Position numbers and translations under genes: made by a program | Assembly (NCBI RefSeq): GCF_020010905.1 | Contig: NZ_JAGJBY010000001.1 | Location: 372,001-436,000, forward strand | Direction of reading: 5' to 3' | Origin: Streptomyces acidiscabies | GTDB lineage: Bacteria; Actinomycetota; Actinomycetes; Streptomycetales; Streptomycetaceae | DNA length: 64,000 nt | Shown: positions 18,162 to 26,687 of the stretch, piece by piece | Layout: the number at the start of each line of letters is the position of its first letter | Numbering within the stretch: the first letter of the stretch is position 1 | The notes under the pieces: generated by a model | The model's input: the letters and a program-made list of their open reading frames with translations, nothing else | The model's database searches: none | What the model was told of the DNA's origin: nothing

Positions 18162-18652
18162 GATTCCTGGTACGCGACCGGCTCCTCGGCTTCGGCGAGG
18201 ACTACTGGATCGAGGACGACCGAGGCCAGAAGGTGTTCCTGGTCGACGGCAAGGCGATGCGGCTGCGGGACACCTTCGAGCTGAAGGACACGCGTGGGCG
18301 CGTCCTCATCGACATCCACCAGAAGATGTTCGCCCTGCGCGACACGATGGTGATCGAGCGGGAGGGCGAGGCGCTGGCGACCGTCCGCCGCAAGCGCCTC
18401 TCCCTGCTGCGCAACCACTACCGCGTGTCCCTCGTCGACGGCACCGACCTCGACGTCAGCGGCAAGATCATGGACCGGGAGTTCGCCGTCGAGTACGACG
18501 GTGAGCTGCTCGCGGTGATCTCCCGGCGCTGGCTGCACGTGCGCGAGACGTACGGCGTGGACGTCGTCCGCGAGGACGCGGACCCGGCGCTGCTGATCGC
18601 GGTGACGGTGTGCGTCATCCATCTCGCGGAGAAGGAGCGCGAGGACGACTGA
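18158..18652 (+). CDS. LURP-one-related (tubby-like fold) protein
   Basis: 164 residues, overlapping the regulator gene by ATGA, so the two are translationally coupled. The sequence fits the LURP-one family: MRFLVRDRLLGFGEDYWIED, VDGKAMRLRDTFELKD, IHQKMFALRDTMVI, and a hydrophobic C-terminal helix LLIAVTVCVIHLA. The fold is a 12-stranded barrel around a buried helix, possibly membrane- or lipid-associated. The bacterial function is not known. Confidence 0.9.
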   Translation: MRFLVRDRLLGFGEDYWIEDDRGQKVFLVDGKAMRLRDTFELKDTRGRVLIDIHQKMFALRDTMVIEREGEALATVRRKRLSLLRNHYRVSLVDGTDLDVSGKIMDREFAVEYDGELLAVISRRWLHVRETYGVDVVREDADPALLIAVTVCVIHLAEKEREDD

Positions 18653-18702
18653 CCCTCAGCCGACCCGGCGCCACAAACCCCGGCCGGCCCACCACCCACC
18701 CC

Positions 18703-19497
18703 TCACCTCTCCGGCGCGGTCAACCCCAGCATCCGGTCCTTCAACGCCGGAAAAACCTCCCGCGTCTCCCCCACCCGCCCCGGCTCGAACTCCACGGTGA
18801 GGACCTCCTCACCGTGGCCCGCCTCCCCCACCACAGCCCCCCACGGATCTACCACGATCGAGTGACCCGCCTGGGGAACCCCGGCATGCGTCCCGGCCGT
18901 TCCACAAGCAACGACGAACGCCTGGTTCTCGACAGCCCGTGCCTGAGCCAGCAGCGTCCAGTGGGACCGGCGGCGCTCCGGCCAGCCCGCCGACAGCACC
19001 AGGGTCTCGGCGCCCAAGTCGACGAGACCGCGGAACAGTTCGGGGAAACGGAGGTCGTAGCAGGTGGCGAGACCCACGACGGTGTCAGGCAGACGGACGG
19101 TCACGAGTTCGCGCCCCGCGCCCATCAACACGGCCTCGCCCTGGTCGAAGCCGAACCGATGGATCTTGCGGTAGGTCGCGGCGAGGTCACCGCTCGGTGA
19201 GAAAAAGAGGGAGGTGTTGTAGAGGGCCCCATCGTCCCCGCGCTCGGGAATCGACCCGGCGTGCAGCCAGACCCCCGCGTCGGCGGCGGCCTTGGCCATC
19301 ACGTCGTACGTCGCGCCCCGCAGCTCCTCGGACTCCGCCGAGAACAGCTCGTACGCGAACGCCCCGGTGGTCCACAGCTCAGGAAGGACGACGAGATCGG
19401 AGTCACTGCACGCACGTACGAGAGCGGCGACCCGCCCCCGCCGGTCTTCGACCGATTCGCCCTCGTCCACGGCGACTTGGATCAACGAGGCGCGCAC
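18703..19497 (-). CDS. Nitrilase-superfamily carbon-nitrogen hydrolase
   Basis: 264 residues with the Glu-Lys-Cys triad: Glu40 in VVLPELW, Lys111 in YRKIHRF, and Cys146 in LATCYDLRFPELF. The arrangement matches omega-amidase and related amidohydrolases (YafV/Nit2 type), which cleave amides such as alpha-keto-glutaramate; the exact substrate is inferred. I chose the GTG at 19497 because family members start with the beta-strand RASLIQVAV; an ATG at 19548 would add an unrelated 17-residue tail. Confidence 0.9.
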   Translation of the reverse strand: MRASLIQVAVDEGESVEDRRGRVAALVRACSDSDLVVLPELWTTGAFAYELFSAESEELRGATYDVMAKAAADAGVWLHAGSIPERGDDGALYNTSLFFSPSGDLAATYRKIHRFGFDQGEAVLMGAGRELVTVRLPDTVVGLATCYDLRFPELFRGLVDLGAETLVLSAGWPERRRSHWTLLAQARAVENQAFVVACGTAGTHAGVPQAGHSIVVDPWGAVVGEAGHGEEVLTVEFEPGRVGETREVFPALKDRMLGLTAPER

Positions 19498-19685
19498 ACT
19501 ACCACCGTCCTGGCATTCGAGTCGTCCACATCGGCCTACGATCGTCACACGAAAGCACTGCCGGGGGCGACCACAGCAGCGTAACTTAGCGTGCTAAGAC
19601 GCCCGCCGACAGCAGCCGACAAATCCCGTTGGCAACGCCGCCATCGACCGCCGCCCGTGTACCGACCGCCGAGGGGTCCCGTTCC

Positions 19686-20510
19686 GTGAGTCTGCATCCC
19701 ACCCTCCAGCCCTACGCCGACGCCTGGACGCACTCCATAGAAGCGATAACCGAGCTGGTGGAGCCGCTGGTGGAGGCGGACTGGAACCTCCGTACGCCGT
19801 GCCCCGGCTGGTCGGTGAGGGACGTCGTCTCACACGTCATCGGCCTGGACTGCGAGATGTACGGCGACCCGCGCCCGATCCACTCCCTGCCCCGCGACCT
19901 CTTCCACCTGACGACCGACCTCCAGCGGTACATGGAGGTCCAGGTGGACGTCCGCCGTCACCACACCTCCCCGGAGATGACGTCGGAGCTGGAGTACACG
20001 ATCATCCGCCGCAACCGCCAGCTGCGGAACGAGAACCGCGACCCCGCGGCGAAGGTCCGCGGCCCGCTGGGCACGGAGCTGACCCTCGAAGCGTCCATGC
20101 GCTCCCACGCGTTCAACGTCTGGGTGCACGAACAGGACCTCCGCGCGGCCCTCAACCGCCCCGGCAACCTCGACTCCCCCGGCGCGCACATCGCCCGTGA
20201 CGTCCTCCTCGACGCGCTCCCCGCGATCGTCGCCGAGAAGTCGAACGCCCCCCGCAGCTCGGCGATCGTCTTCGACATCACCGGCCCGGTCGAGTTCCTG
20301 CGCACGATCCGCGTCGACATGCAGGGCAGGGGCACCCTGGAGACGGTCCCCGCGCTGGGCCCCGCCGCCTCCTTCGTCCTCGACTGGGAGACGTACGTGC
20401 GGCTGGCCTGTGGCCGCGTCACCCTGGACACCGTCGCCGACCGCGTCAAGGCGGAGGGCGACCCGGAGCTGACGGCGGCGATCCTCAGAAACTTCACGGT
20501 CACGCCGTAG
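19686..20510 (+). CDS. Mycothiol-dependent maleylpyruvate isomerase family protein
   Basis: 274 residues. The N-terminal DinB-like four-helix bundle has the actinobacterial MDMPI hallmark WNLRTPCPGWSVRDVVSHVIG, with the His probably a metal ligand, and a later HAFNVWVHEQDLR. The C-terminal part is the small alpha/beta domain of the family. Members use mycothiol or a metal in isomerase or transferase reactions, but most are uncharacterised. The GTG at 19686 follows GAGGGG. Confidence 0.9.
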   Translation: MSLHPTLQPYADAWTHSIEAITELVEPLVEADWNLRTPCPGWSVRDVVSHVIGLDCEMYGDPRPIHSLPRDLFHLTTDLQRYMEVQVDVRRHHTSPEMTSELEYTIIRRNRQLRNENRDPAAKVRGPLGTELTLEASMRSHAFNVWVHEQDLRAALNRPGNLDSPGAHIARDVLLDALPAIVAEKSNAPRSSAIVFDITGPVEFLRTIRVDMQGRGTLETVPALGPAASFVLDWETYVRLACGRVTLDTVADRVKAEGDPELTAAILRNFTVTP

Positions 20511-20567
20511 CGGGTACGGAGGCCAAGGCGGGCGGTCATATGAACGCCCGCGCCGGCCTCGTACCCG
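20511..20567. terminator. Long imperfect hairpin between convergent genes
   Basis: CGGGTAC (20511-20517) and GAGGCC (20519-20524) pair with GGCCTC (20555-20560) and GTACCCG (20561-20567); GCGGGCG (28-34) and CGCCCGC (45-51) extend the stem inside. It can terminate the isomerase gene and the convergent MFS gene. Confidence 0.75.
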
Positions 20568-20578
20568 TACCCCCCGGC

Positions 20579-21874
20579 TCAAGCCGGAACGTGCACCGTC
20601 TCCACCCGAGACGCCACCAACCGCTCCCGCTCCCGCCGCGCCGCCCTCTTCCGCAGCCGCAGCACCTGACCGACTCCGATCGCCTGGAGAACGAAAACGA
20701 ACGAGAACGCGATCCCGTAGTTGTCGTCGGTCGCGTCGAGCAGGACGCCGATCGCGAACAAAGTGGTCATCGACGCCGTGAAGCCGCCGATGTTGGTGAT
20801 GCCGGAGGCGGTGCCCTGGCGCTCGGGCGGGTTCGCGGGGCGCGCGAAGTCGAAGCCGATCATGGACGCCGGTCCGCAGGCGCCGAGGACGACGCAGAGC
20901 AGGACGAGCACCCAGGTCGGCGCGTGGTCGCCGGGGTAGCCGATCGCGAGGGCCCACGCCACGGCCGTAGCGAAGACAGTGCCCAGCGCCAGCGGCAGCC
21001 GCGCCTCGTGGTGCCGGGCGATGAGCTGGCCGTACACCACACCGAAGACCATGTTCGACAGGACGACGAGGGTCAGCAGACCGCCCGCCGCGCCGCGCGT
21101 CAGCCCCTGGCCCTGGACCAGGAACGGCATCCCCCACAGCAGCAGGAACACCATCGCCGGGAACTGGGTCGTGAAGTGCACCCACATCCCCAGCCGCGTC
21201 CCCGGCTCGCGCCAGGCGGTGGCGATCTGGCGGCGGACGTACGCGGCGCCCTGATGCGGCATCGGACCGGACTCGTACCCGTCCGGACGGTCCTTCAGAA
21301 ACAGCACCAGCGGTACGAGGACGACGATCCCGAGCCCGGCGCTGCCCGCGAACGCGGCGGTCCAGCCGACGCCGTGCAGGAGCCGCGCGATGACCAGCGT
21401 CGACATCAGGTTCCCGGCGACCCCCGCGAGCCCGGCGAGCTGCGCGACCATCGGGCCGCGCCGCGCGGGGAACCAGCGGCTGCCGAGCCGCAGGACGGAG
21501 ATGAAGGTCATGGCGTCGCCGCAGCCGAGCAGCGCGCGCGACGCGAGGGCGGTGCCGTACGTCGGTGACAGCGCGAACCCGAGCTGTCCCGCCGTGAACA
21601 GCACGACGCCGATGGTCAGCACCCGCTTCGTACCGAGCCGGTCGACGAGCAGGCCGACCGGTATCTGCATCCCGGCGTACACGAGGAGCTGGAGGATCGA
21701 GAACGTCGACAGCGCGGAGGCGCCGACGTGGAAGCGGTCGGCGGCGTCGAGGCCGGCGACCCCCAGCGACGTACGGAAGATGACGGCGACGAAGTAGACC
21801 GACACTCCGATGGACCACATGACGACAGCGCGGCGCCCGCCGGGCGGGTCACCCGGGAGAGTGGAGTTCCTCAC
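20579..21874 (-). CDS. MFS transporter (organic anion/hexuronate-like)
   Basis: 431 residues with about 12 transmembrane segments. The region GMQIPVGLLVDRLGTKRVLTIG carries the MFS loop motif, and GWTAAFAGSAGLGIV with MTFISVLRLGSRWFP fits the anion:cation symporter or nitrate/sugar-acid groups; the substrate is unknown. The GTG at 21874 overlaps the stop of the upstream GntR gene (GTGA), so regulator and transporter form a coupled operon. The ligand of the regulator is likely the transporter's substrate or a product of it. Confidence 0.88.
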   Translation of the reverse strand: MRNSTLPGDPPGGRRAVVMWSIGVSVYFVAVIFRTSLGVAGLDAADRFHVGASALSTFSILQLLVYAGMQIPVGLLVDRLGTKRVLTIGVVLFTAGQLGFALSPTYGTALASRALLGCGDAMTFISVLRLGSRWFPARRGPMVAQLAGLAGVAGNLMSTLVIARLLHGVGWTAAFAGSAGLGIVVLVPLVLFLKDRPDGYESGPMPHQGAAYVRRQIATAWREPGTRLGMWVHFTTQFPAMVFLLLWGMPFLVQGQGLTRGAAGGLLTLVVLSNMVFGVVYGQLIARHHEARLPLALGTVFATAVAWALAIGYPGDHAPTWVLVLLCVVLGACGPASMIGFDFARPANPPERQGTASGITNIGGFTASMTTLFAIGVLLDATDDNYGIAFSFVFVLQAIGVGQVLRLRKRAARRERERLVASRVETVHVPA

Positions 21875-22533
21875 CGGACATCGCCCCGGGCGAGGTGCGC
21901 GAACCAGTCGACGTGGCGGCAGACGATGGATACGGCGGCCTCGGCGTCGCCGGACCGCAGCGCGTCGAGGATCTGCTCGTGCTCGACGAGGGACTTGGCG
22001 ATCCGGTCGGGGTGCGCGTGCATGATCGCGACGCCCATCCTCAGCTGCCGGTCGCGGAGTTGGTCGTAGAGCCGGGTAAGAATCTCGTTGCCGCCGCTGC
22101 GGACGATCTCGGCGTGGAAGCACCGGTCGGTGACGGCCGCGGCGGCCAGATCGCCGCGCCCCGCCTCCTCCTTCTGCCGCTCCAGCAGTTCCGCGAGCCG
22201 CTCGATCAGGGCCGCGGGCGCGGGGACCGCCTTGCGGACGGCGTGCTTCTCGATCAGCAGCCGGGTCTCGACGACGTCGGCGATCTCCTGCGCGGAGACC
22301 GGCAGGACCAGCGCGCCCTTCTTCGGGTACAGCCTGATCAGGCCCTCGACCTCCAGGCGCAGCAGCGCTTCCCTGACCGGGGTCCGCGAAACCCCTACGG
22401 CGTCGGCGAGTTCGCCTTCGGTGAGGAGGGTGCCGCCTTCGTAGCGGCGGTCCAGGACGCCCTGTTTGACGTGGGCGTAGACGCGTTCGGCGGCGGGTTG
22501 CCTGGTGGCGGGGACGGGTGGGGCTGACGGCAT
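21871..22533 (-). CDS. GntR-family regulator with FCD ligand domain
   Basis: 220 residues. The winged HTH is AAERVYAHVKQGVLDRRYEG plus GELADAVGVSRTPVREALLRL; the C-terminal FCD helical domain has the metal/ligand residues in RCFHAEIVRSGGN and SLVEHEQILDAL. It is probably a repressor of its own operon and of the following MFS gene, released by a carboxylate ligand. The start MPSAPPVP at 22533 fits; an ATG at 22563 is possible. TTGTATCTATCC just upstream of the start may be part of its operator. Confidence 0.9.
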   Translation of the reverse strand: MPSAPPVPATRQPAAERVYAHVKQGVLDRRYEGGTLLTEGELADAVGVSRTPVREALLRLEVEGLIRLYPKKGALVLPVSAQEIADVVETRLLIEKHAVRKAVPAPAALIERLAELLERQKEEAGRGDLAAAAVTDRCFHAEIVRSGGNEILTRLYDQLRDRQLRMGVAIMHAHPDRIAKSLVEHEQILDALRSGDAEAAVSIVCRHVDWFAHLARGDVR

Positions 22534-22756
22534 GCGGACAGGATAGATACAACACGTACGCAAGAGGGGAACCGTTTCACCATGCGGACGGTGATCTTGT
22601 CCGAAAACCTCACCTTCCCCAAGAGATTCAAAATTCCCGGAACCGTACGCACAACTTTCTGTGCTAGGTACGTGTCACAAGTGTGCGGCCACTGCTCGTC
22701 CCCCCACCCAATCCGGCCGCATTCAGGGGCATTTCAACGTAATCGGGGTATTTCAG
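22534..22756. promoter_or_regulatory. Divergent promoter region, relatively AT-rich
   Basis: The gap between the GntR gene and the carboxypeptidase gene contains AT-rich pieces (CAAGAGATTCAAAATTCCC near 22619-22637, and GCACAACTTTCTGTGCTAGG near 22649-22668). The latter has GCACA...TGTGC inverted arms (22649-22653 and 22660-22664). It should hold both promoters. Confidence 0.45.
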
Positions 22757-23656
22757 TTGATAACCGCACTCAAGGGCAAGCCGGTCCGCAGAGCCGCCGC
22801 CGTCACCGCGACGGCCGTCGCGATGCTCGCGACCGGCGCCCTCGCCGCGGCTCCCGCGCAGGCCGTCACCGCGCCGTCGATCGCGGCCAAGGCCGGCTAT
22901 GTGATGAACAACGCGAGCGGGAAGGCGTACGGCAAGGCCGCCACCACGAAGCTCTCCACCGGTTCCACCACGAAGATCATGACCGCCGCTGTCGTTCTGT
23001 CTCAGCCGAAGCTGAACCTGAACGACAAGGTCACGATCCAGATGGCCTACAGCGACTACATCGTCAAGAACAACGCGTCGTCGGCCAAGCTGATCGTCGG
23101 CGACAAGGTGACCGTCCGTCAGCTGCTGTACGGGCTGATGCTGCCGTCCGGCTGCGACGCCGCCTACGCGCTCGCCGACAAGTACGGCACGGGATCCACC
23201 CGTGACGCGCGCGTCAAGAACTTCATCTCCAAGATGAACGCCAAGGCGAAGTCGTTCGGCATGAAGAACACGTCCTTCGACTCCTTCGACGGCATCGGCA
23301 ACGGCAAGAACGCGTCGACCGCGCAGGACCTCACGACCCTCGCGAAGAACGCGCTCAAGGACGCGAACTTCCGGGCGATCGTGAAGACCAAGTCGTACAC
23401 GGCCACGACGGTCACGAAGACCGGCACCAGCCGGAAGATGGCCGCGTGGACCAACACGAACACGCTGCTGTCGAGCTACAGCGGCACGATCGGGGTCAAG
23501 ACGGGGTCGGGTCCCGAGGCGAAGTACTGCCTCGTGTTCGCGGCGACGCGTAACGGCAAGACCATGGTCGGCACGGTCCTCGCGTCCACGAACGCGACGG
23601 TCCGCGCGCAGGACGCGACGAAGCTGCTCAACTACGGGTTCGCGAACCTGAAGTAG
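22757..23656 (+). CDS. D-alanyl-D-alanine carboxypeptidase (S11 family)
   Basis: 299 residues from the TTG at 22757; the frame is open further upstream, so the start is uncertain. A Sec signal peptide (VTATAVAMLATGALAAAPAQA) leads to a penicillin-binding-protein fold with SxxK in STTKIMT near residue 69, second motif SGCDAAYAL near 131 (Cys in place of the usual Asn), and KTG in IGVKTGSG near 247. It trims the terminal D-Ala from peptidoglycan stem peptides outside the membrane. There is no C-terminal anchor, so it is probably secreted or cell-wall associated. Confidence 0.92.
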   Translation: MITALKGKPVRRAAAVTATAVAMLATGALAAAPAQAVTAPSIAAKAGYVMNNASGKAYGKAATTKLSTGSTTKIMTAAVVLSQPKLNLNDKVTIQMAYSDYIVKNNASSAKLIVGDKVTVRQLLYGLMLPSGCDAAYALADKYGTGSTRDARVKNFISKMNAKAKSFGMKNTSFDSFDGIGNGKNASTAQDLTTLAKNALKDANFRAIVKTKSYTATTVTKTGTSRKMAAWTNTNTLLSSYSGTIGVKTGSGPEAKYCLVFAATRNGKTMVGTVLASTNATVRAQDATKLLNYGFANLK

Positions 23657-23665
23657 GTCGTGTGC

Positions 23666-23702
23666 GAGGGGGCCCACCGCGCGGGTTGCGGTGGGCCCCC
23701 TC
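23666..23702 (+). terminator. Perfect 15-bp terminator hairpin
   Basis: Arms 23666-23680 and 23688-23702 are perfect inverse complements around a 7-base loop, ten bases after the carboxypeptidase stop. Confidence 0.9.
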
Positions 23703-23743
23703 GGCGTTTGCTGGGGACCGAACATCCGACACAATCGCGTCCC

Positions 23744-24439
23744 ATGGACGTACTGATGCCCGTGCTCGTGATCCTGCTCGTGGGCGGGATCTTCGCCGTC
23801 GTGATCACCGCGTTCGCGCGCAGTCGCAGGAGCCAGGTGGAGGGTGCCGAGGCGAGGGCCCAGGCCGTACAGGTGGCTCAGGGGCGGGGGTGGGGGTACC
23901 AGGAGGCCACGTACGGGGTGATCGACCGGCTCTGCGGGATGGCGCCGCTGCCCGTCAGCGGGAGCCGGCTGCTCGGGCGGCACTACATCAGCGGGGAGCA
24001 GCGGGGGCGGAGCTTCTGCTGCTTCGAGTACACGACCGGGACCATCGGGGTCGACGGCACCGGTCCGGGACCCAACCGGCCCGTGTACTGGACCGTGTTC
24101 GCGGTCACCGCGCCGGGCACCGGACCCGAGCTGGTCGTACGGCGGCCCGAGGCGCTGGACGGGGTGGCGCGGCGCGGGCGTACGGTGCGGCTCGGGGTGC
24201 CGGAGTTCGACGAGGCATTCACCGTGCTCGCGGACGACGAGGCATTCGCCCGTGCCGCTCTGGCCGACGGGGTCGTGCCCTTCCTGGCCGCGAACCCGCA
24301 GGCGGCCCCGGTCCGGCTGCACGGCGGCGAGCTGATCACCTGGTACAAGGGGCGGCTCACGCCGCAGGGGATGGACGAGCACCTCGCGTATCTGTACGAC
24401 GTGCTCGACCGGATTCCTGCGCGGGTCTGGTCCGCCTAG
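23744..24439 (+). CDS. Membrane-anchored protein of unknown function
   Basis: 231 residues. One N-terminal transmembrane segment (VLMPVLVILLVGGIFAVVI) is followed by a basic stop-transfer (RSRRS) and a cytosolic domain with no motif I can name; it includes HYISGEQRGRSFCCFEY and a C-terminal LITWYKGRLTPQGMDEHLAYL. The layout resembles uncharacterised Streptomyces type I membrane proteins. The ATG at 23744 lacks a clear ribosome site, and the transcript may be leaderless. Its stop overlaps the convergent next gene by 4 bases. Confidence 0.8.
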   Translation: MDVLMPVLVILLVGGIFAVVITAFARSRRSQVEGAEARAQAVQVAQGRGWGYQEATYGVIDRLCGMAPLPVSGSRLLGRHYISGEQRGRSFCCFEYTTGTIGVDGTGPGPNRPVYWTVFAVTAPGTGPELVVRRPEALDGVARRGRTVRLGVPEFDEAFTVLADDEAFARAALADGVVPFLAANPQAAPVRLHGGELITWYKGRLTPQGMDEHLAYLYDVLDRIPARVWSA

Positions 24440-24942
24440 CTCCCGTCGGCCCGCACCGAGCGGACGAACTCCTTGAAGTCCTCCAGGACTTCCGGGAGTT
24501 GTTCCGGCTTCGCGGTGAGCACCAGCTCGATCACGGCCCGCTTCGCCGGGTTCTTCGTGTCCTCCAGGCCCAGGTAGACCTGGCTCTGCGCCAGCTCCAG
24601 CGGGGCGCCGTGGAGGGTCGTGGACAGGCGCAGGTTCTGCACCACTCCGGGGGAGTCCGTCAGGCCCGGCAGGTCCGGAGTGCCCACGTCCTGCTTCTTG
24701 AGGACCTGGACCTCTCCCGCCTGCGCGAGCCGCCGCACCGACTCGTACGCGATCTGGCGGATGGTCGCGCCGTCGTTGCGCATCCGGCCGGCGATGGTGA
24801 TGTTCGCCGTGAAGCCGCCGTCGACGGACGCGGGGTGGAGCGCCACGAAGGCGACCGAGGGTGCGCCCACCTCGTCCGGCGGGGCGGGCTGCCAGCCGTC
24901 CGGCAGCGAGAACGAGATCTTGACCGGCAACGTGGTGGCCAT
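24436..24942 (-). CDS. LpqN/DcrB-like small protein in the WXG100 operon
   Basis: 168 residues, without signal peptide. The start FSLPDGWQPAPPDEVGAPSVAF and end EQLPEVLEDFKEFVRSV follow the pattern of DcrB/LpqN-like domains (a beta-sheet with one helix). It is the last gene of the leftward set WXG100-like, T7SS-type secreted protein, this one. In actinobacteria such proteins often travel with type VII secretion substrates, so a chaperone-like or accessory role is a fair guess but not shown. Start 24942 is preferred over an ATG at 24972. Confidence 0.7.
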   Translation of the reverse strand: MATTLPVKISFSLPDGWQPAPPDEVGAPSVAFVALHPASVDGGFTANITIAGRMRNDGATIRQIAYESVRRLAQAGEVQVLKKQDVGTPDLPGLTDSPGVVQNLRLSTTLHGAPLELAQSQVYLGLEDTKNPAKRAVIELVLTAKPEQLPEVLEDFKEFVRSVRADGS

Positions 24943-25002
24943 GGTGAATCCGATTCCTTCATGTTCCTTCATGAGCGGACGACGGGTGGCTGAGCCCGGG
25001 GC

Positions 25003-26241
25003 CTAGAGCCAGCCGCCAAGCGTGTGGTCCCAGGCGTAGTCCGCCGCATCGCCGACCGCGTCCGCAGCGTCGCCGACCGTGTCGAGGACCTCGGCCGGGT
25101 CCACGGTGATCTGGTACCCCACCTTGGCGCCGACGCCCAGACCGACGCCCAGCTCACCGCCGATGTGGTACTTGCCGTCCTCCCCCTTGCCGACGTCGAT
25201 ACCGGCCGCGGCGCCCGCCCCCGCCCAGGCTTCGCCGGTCACACCCGCGCCGACACCGGCCACGGACGCGGACACCGACCCCTCTGCCTTGGCACCAGCG
25301 AACGCCTCCGCACCGCCGTGCAGTCCGTCCTTGCCGGCCCTGAGCCTGGTCTCGGCGTTCGCGCCGACGAACGCGCTGCCCGACGCCTGGGCGCCGAGGA
25401 TGCCGTACTCGACACCGCCCTTGGCCTCGGCCTTGGCGAGGTACGCGCTGCCGGTCGCCTTCAGCTCCAGGTTGCCGTCCGTGATCCCGGCCACGGCGGA
25501 ACCGTCCAGGCCCAGCAGCTTGACGCCGGCCTCCCCGGACAGCTTGACGCCGCCCACGGTGACCTCGCCCTTGGCGTCCTTGGACCAGACCTCGGCACCG
25601 CCGGTGACCTCGGCGATCCGCACCGACCAGCTGACCTTGCCGGTGGGGTCCTCGGCGGGGGCGTTCGGGTTCTGGTGGCCCCAGTTCCGCTTGTGCTGGT
25701 CGGCCGGGTTGTTGCCGTACTGCCACAGCTCCTCGGCGGGCGCGGAGGTGCTCTGGCCGATGCCGAGGTCCTTGGCGAGGTCCGCCGCCTGGTGCAGCCA
25801 GTTGGGGCTGTCGGGAGCGCCGCCGGCCAGCTGTCCGAGTTCGGTCGACAGGGTGCCGGCCGCCTCCTGCGTCTGGGTGCGCGCGGTGCCGAGCACCTGC
25901 TGCGCCGCCGCGTGGTCACCGGCGTCCCACTTCTCGATCGCGTCGGCGGCCTGGCCCTGGGCCCAGCGCAGTACGCCGAGGTACGCGTTGATGGATTTCG
26001 CCGCTCCCGCCATGTGGTCGGAGGCGATGTACCAGTTGCCCTTCTCCCCGGAGAGGCTCTTCCAGAACGCGTCGCTGGCCTCGCCTTTCCAGCCGGGGAC
26101 CTTCACGTCCTTCAGATTCGACCCGACGTCGTCGAATTTCCCCGACCATTTCGTCATGGTCTCGGCGAGTTCGGTCAACGCGTGGACATCACCGGGAATG
26201 AGTGCTTGCGGATCTTTTGTCGATCCGAGTGAGGCTGCCAC
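25003..26241 (-). CDS. T7SS-type secreted protein with Gly/Ala-rich repeats
   Basis: 412 residues starting with GTG at 26241, 8 bases after the WXG100-like gene. The N-terminus (DPQALIPGDVHALTELAETM) and the following helical region with VPGWKGEASDAFWKSLSGEK match the putative T7SS signal/WXG-type domain that heads actinobacterial polymorphic toxins. From about residue 205 the protein is a long series of alternating Gly/Ala/Val beta-like segments (GVKLSGEAGVKLLGLDGSAV, GANAETRLRAGKDGLHGGAE). It ends AWDHTLGGWL with no toxin domain that I recognise. It may be a truncated effector or a structural, membrane-associated substrate. Confidence 0.75.
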   Translation of the reverse strand: MAASLGSTKDPQALIPGDVHALTELAETMTKWSGKFDDVGSNLKDVKVPGWKGEASDAFWKSLSGEKGNWYIASDHMAGAAKSINAYLGVLRWAQGQAADAIEKWDAGDHAAAQQVLGTARTQTQEAAGTLSTELGQLAGGAPDSPNWLHQAADLAKDLGIGQSTSAPAEELWQYGNNPADQHKRNWGHQNPNAPAEDPTGKVSWSVRIAEVTGGAEVWSKDAKGEVTVGGVKLSGEAGVKLLGLDGSAVAGITDGNLELKATGSAYLAKAEAKGGVEYGILGAQASGSAFVGANAETRLRAGKDGLHGGAEAFAGAKAEGSVSASVAGVGAGVTGEAWAGAGAAAGIDVGKGEDGKYHIGGELGVGLGVGAKVGYQITVDPAEVLDTVGDAADAVGDAADYAWDHTLGGWL

Positions 26242-26249
26242 CGTTCGCC

Positions 26250-26552
26250 CTAGTCGGTCTTGACGGAGTTCACGGTGTTGTGGACGTCTCCGTCCGTGTT
26301 CTTGAAAGTGCTCGACGACGAGGTGACACCCGCCGCGATCTTCGCGGTACGGCCGCTGAGGATCTGCGCGCCCACCTGCCACGTACCGCAGAACGCGGCG
26401 AACGCCTCGGCCGCCGCCGACTCCCCGAACGCCCCGCTCCGGCCCGCCGTGCCTTCGAGGCTGAAGCCCTCGGTCGGCCGCAGCGCCTCCACGACGTCCT
26501 TGGCACCCTTCTTCAAGGTGTCGGAATCCGCACCCAGATCGGGTTCAGCCAT
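26250..26552 (-). CDS. WXG100-like small helical protein
   Basis: 100 residues with AAGGGGGAG upstream. Predicted helix-turn-helix protein of ESAT-6/WXG100 size; the turn region has CGTWQVGAQ, where a W takes the place expected for the W-x-G turn. In type VII systems these small partners are co-secreted with or chaperone larger substrates, and the gene is directly upstream of the T7SS-type protein. No ESX secretion machinery gene is in the window, so it would use a system encoded elsewhere. Confidence 0.7.
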   Translation of the reverse strand: MAEPDLGADSDTLKKGAKDVVEALRPTEGFSLEGTAGRSGAFGESAAAEAFAAFCGTWQVGAQILSGRTAKIAAGVTSSSSTFKNTDGDVHNTVNSVKTD

Positions 26553-26687
26553 GGCTGAACTCCCCCTTCGTCCCACCGGCCGGAATCGGCCGTGTCCACC
26601 CGTGTACGCGCCCGGTCGGCGCGCGCCTGACGATCGGCGCGCGAAGCGTAGCACCGGGGGTGCACTGGTACGGGGGGGCGAACGCGC

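Noticed and set aside
20579..22555. A 658-residue minus-strand frame fusing a long Arg/Pro-rich N-terminus to the MFS transporter
   Set aside because: The N-terminal part is the wrong frame of the GntR regulator gene. The transporter starts at the GTG 21874.
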